Assembly (NCBI GenBank): GCA_017353855.1
Contig: JAFMSA010000248.1
Span: 1-6,519, forward strand
Length of the DNA: 6,519 nt
From: Alphaproteobacteria bacterium
GTDB taxonomy: Bacteria; Pseudomonadota; Alphaproteobacteria; ATCC43930; CGMCC-115725
Direction: 5' to 3'
The notes under the pieces: generated by a model
What the model saw: the letters and a program-made list of their open reading frames with translations, nothing else
Told to the model about the DNA's origin: nothing
Database searches by the model: none
Position numbers and translations under genes: made by a program
In this document: positions 5,993-6,519 of the stretch, one piece after another
Layout: each line of letters opens with the position of its first letter
Numbering within the stretch: the first letter of the stretch is position 1

Positions 5993-6519
5993 ATGACGCC
6001 GCCGAACCGGGCGCATTGGCGGCGCCGCAACGGTGCAACCGTGCTGCTGCTCGGCGCTGTCGTCGCCGGGATGGTCGGCCTCTCCTTCGCGTCGGTCCCG
6101 CTTTACCGATTATTCTGCGCCGCTACCGGCTTTGAGGGGACGACGCAGCGGACGCAGACGGCGCCGAACCGGATAGCTGCCGGCTCGGTCACAGTGAGCT
6201 TCAATGCCGACGTCGCGCCCGGCCTCGACTGGGAATTTCGCCCGCTACAGAATGCGATAACTCTGCATCCGGGCGAGCAGAGCCAAGTCTACTTTCGCGC
6301 CGTCAATCGTACTGCGGCTCCGGTTACCGCCCGTGCCGTCTACAACGTGACCCCGACCAAGGCCGGCATTTATTTCGACAAACTCCAATGCTTCTGCTTT
6401 AGCGATCAGACTTTGGCGCCGGGCCAGAGCGTCGATATGGGCGTGCAATTCTTTGTCGATCCCGACCTTCTGACGGACCCAAATACCAGCGAGGTGCGCT
6501 CGATTACGTTGTCATATAC
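5993..6519 (+). CDS. ctaG: Cytochrome c oxidase assembly protein CtaG/Cox11 (3' end outside window)
   Basis: The first 175 residues are present; the family is usually about 190-200, so only the last few are missing. CtaG is a membrane-anchored copper chaperone that delivers copper to the CuB site of subunit I on the periplasmic side. N-terminal membrane anchor about residues 15-35; then VPLYRLFCAATGFEGTTQ (35-52) with the conserved Cys42 just after the membrane; then an immunoglobulin-like domain; then the copper-binding CFCF (Cys133, Cys135) in KLQCFCFSDQTLAPG (130-144), followed by FFVDPDLLTD (153-162) and the start of the ITLSY(T) end motif (171-175). One base separates it from the coxF stop; AGGA at 5985-5988 can serve as ribosome binding site. 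All copper residues are intact. Subunit III is expected next but is not in the window. Confidence 0.95.
   Translation, partial: MTPPNRAHWRRRNGATVLLLGAVVAGMVGLSFASVPLYRLFCAATGFEGTTQRTQTAPNRIAAGSVTVSFNADVAPGLDWEFRPLQNAITLHPGEQSQVYFRAVNRTAAPVTARAVYNVTPTKAGIYFDKLQCFCFSDQTLAPGQSVDMGVQFFVDPDLLTDPNTSEVRSITLSY

Overview
This is a high-GC window from an alphaproteobacterium. The evidence is the gene order coxB-coxA-ctaB-coxF-ctaG, which is the mitochondrial-type aa3 cytochrome c oxidase operon of that class, with a divergent tldD next to it. The CtaD protein is close to mitochondrial COX1 in its C-terminal half. The order within Alphaproteobacteria cannot be settled from this sequence alone. No tRNA, rRNA, CRISPR array or insertion sequence is visible.

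Left part, minus strand (1-1792): tldD, a zinc metalloprotease gene, is followed by the start of a secreted protein gene that runs off the left edge. The two overlap by four bases (GTGA), so they are probably co-transcribed and translationally coupled. The secreted protein looks like the N-terminus of a TIM-barrel glycoside-hydrolase-like protein. Positions 1793-2105 are a divergent intergenic region with several short inverted and direct repeats. It must hold the promoters of both directions, though none can be assigned firmly.

Right part, plus strand (2106-6519): coxB (subunit II with the CuA domain), coxA/ctaD (subunit I with heme a, heme a3 and CuB), a gap of about 300 bases with no convincing gene, then ctaB (heme o synthase), coxF (38-residue membrane peptide, missed by a 60-residue cutoff) and ctaG/cox11 (copper delivery to CuB, cut by the right edge). 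The last three are tightly packed (TGATG overlap, then one base between stop and start). Together they make the oxidase core, convert heme b to heme o on the way to heme a, and insert CuB. Subunit III (coxC/ctaE) is expected just beyond the right edge.

The most interesting observation is in the oxidase itself. All heme, CuB, CuA, D-channel and K-channel residues are present, but the residues forming the non-redox Mg/Mn site at the subunit I-II interface are changed in both subunits: the usual Asp after the site's His is Asn393 in CtaD, the usual Glu of the CuA loop is Gln240 in CoxB, and a nearby Asp of subunit II is Tyr215. This looks like a coordinated change of one site. The second point of interest is the coxA-ctaB gap, which has strong inverted repeats and stop/start overlaps that hint at a lost or orphan small gene.
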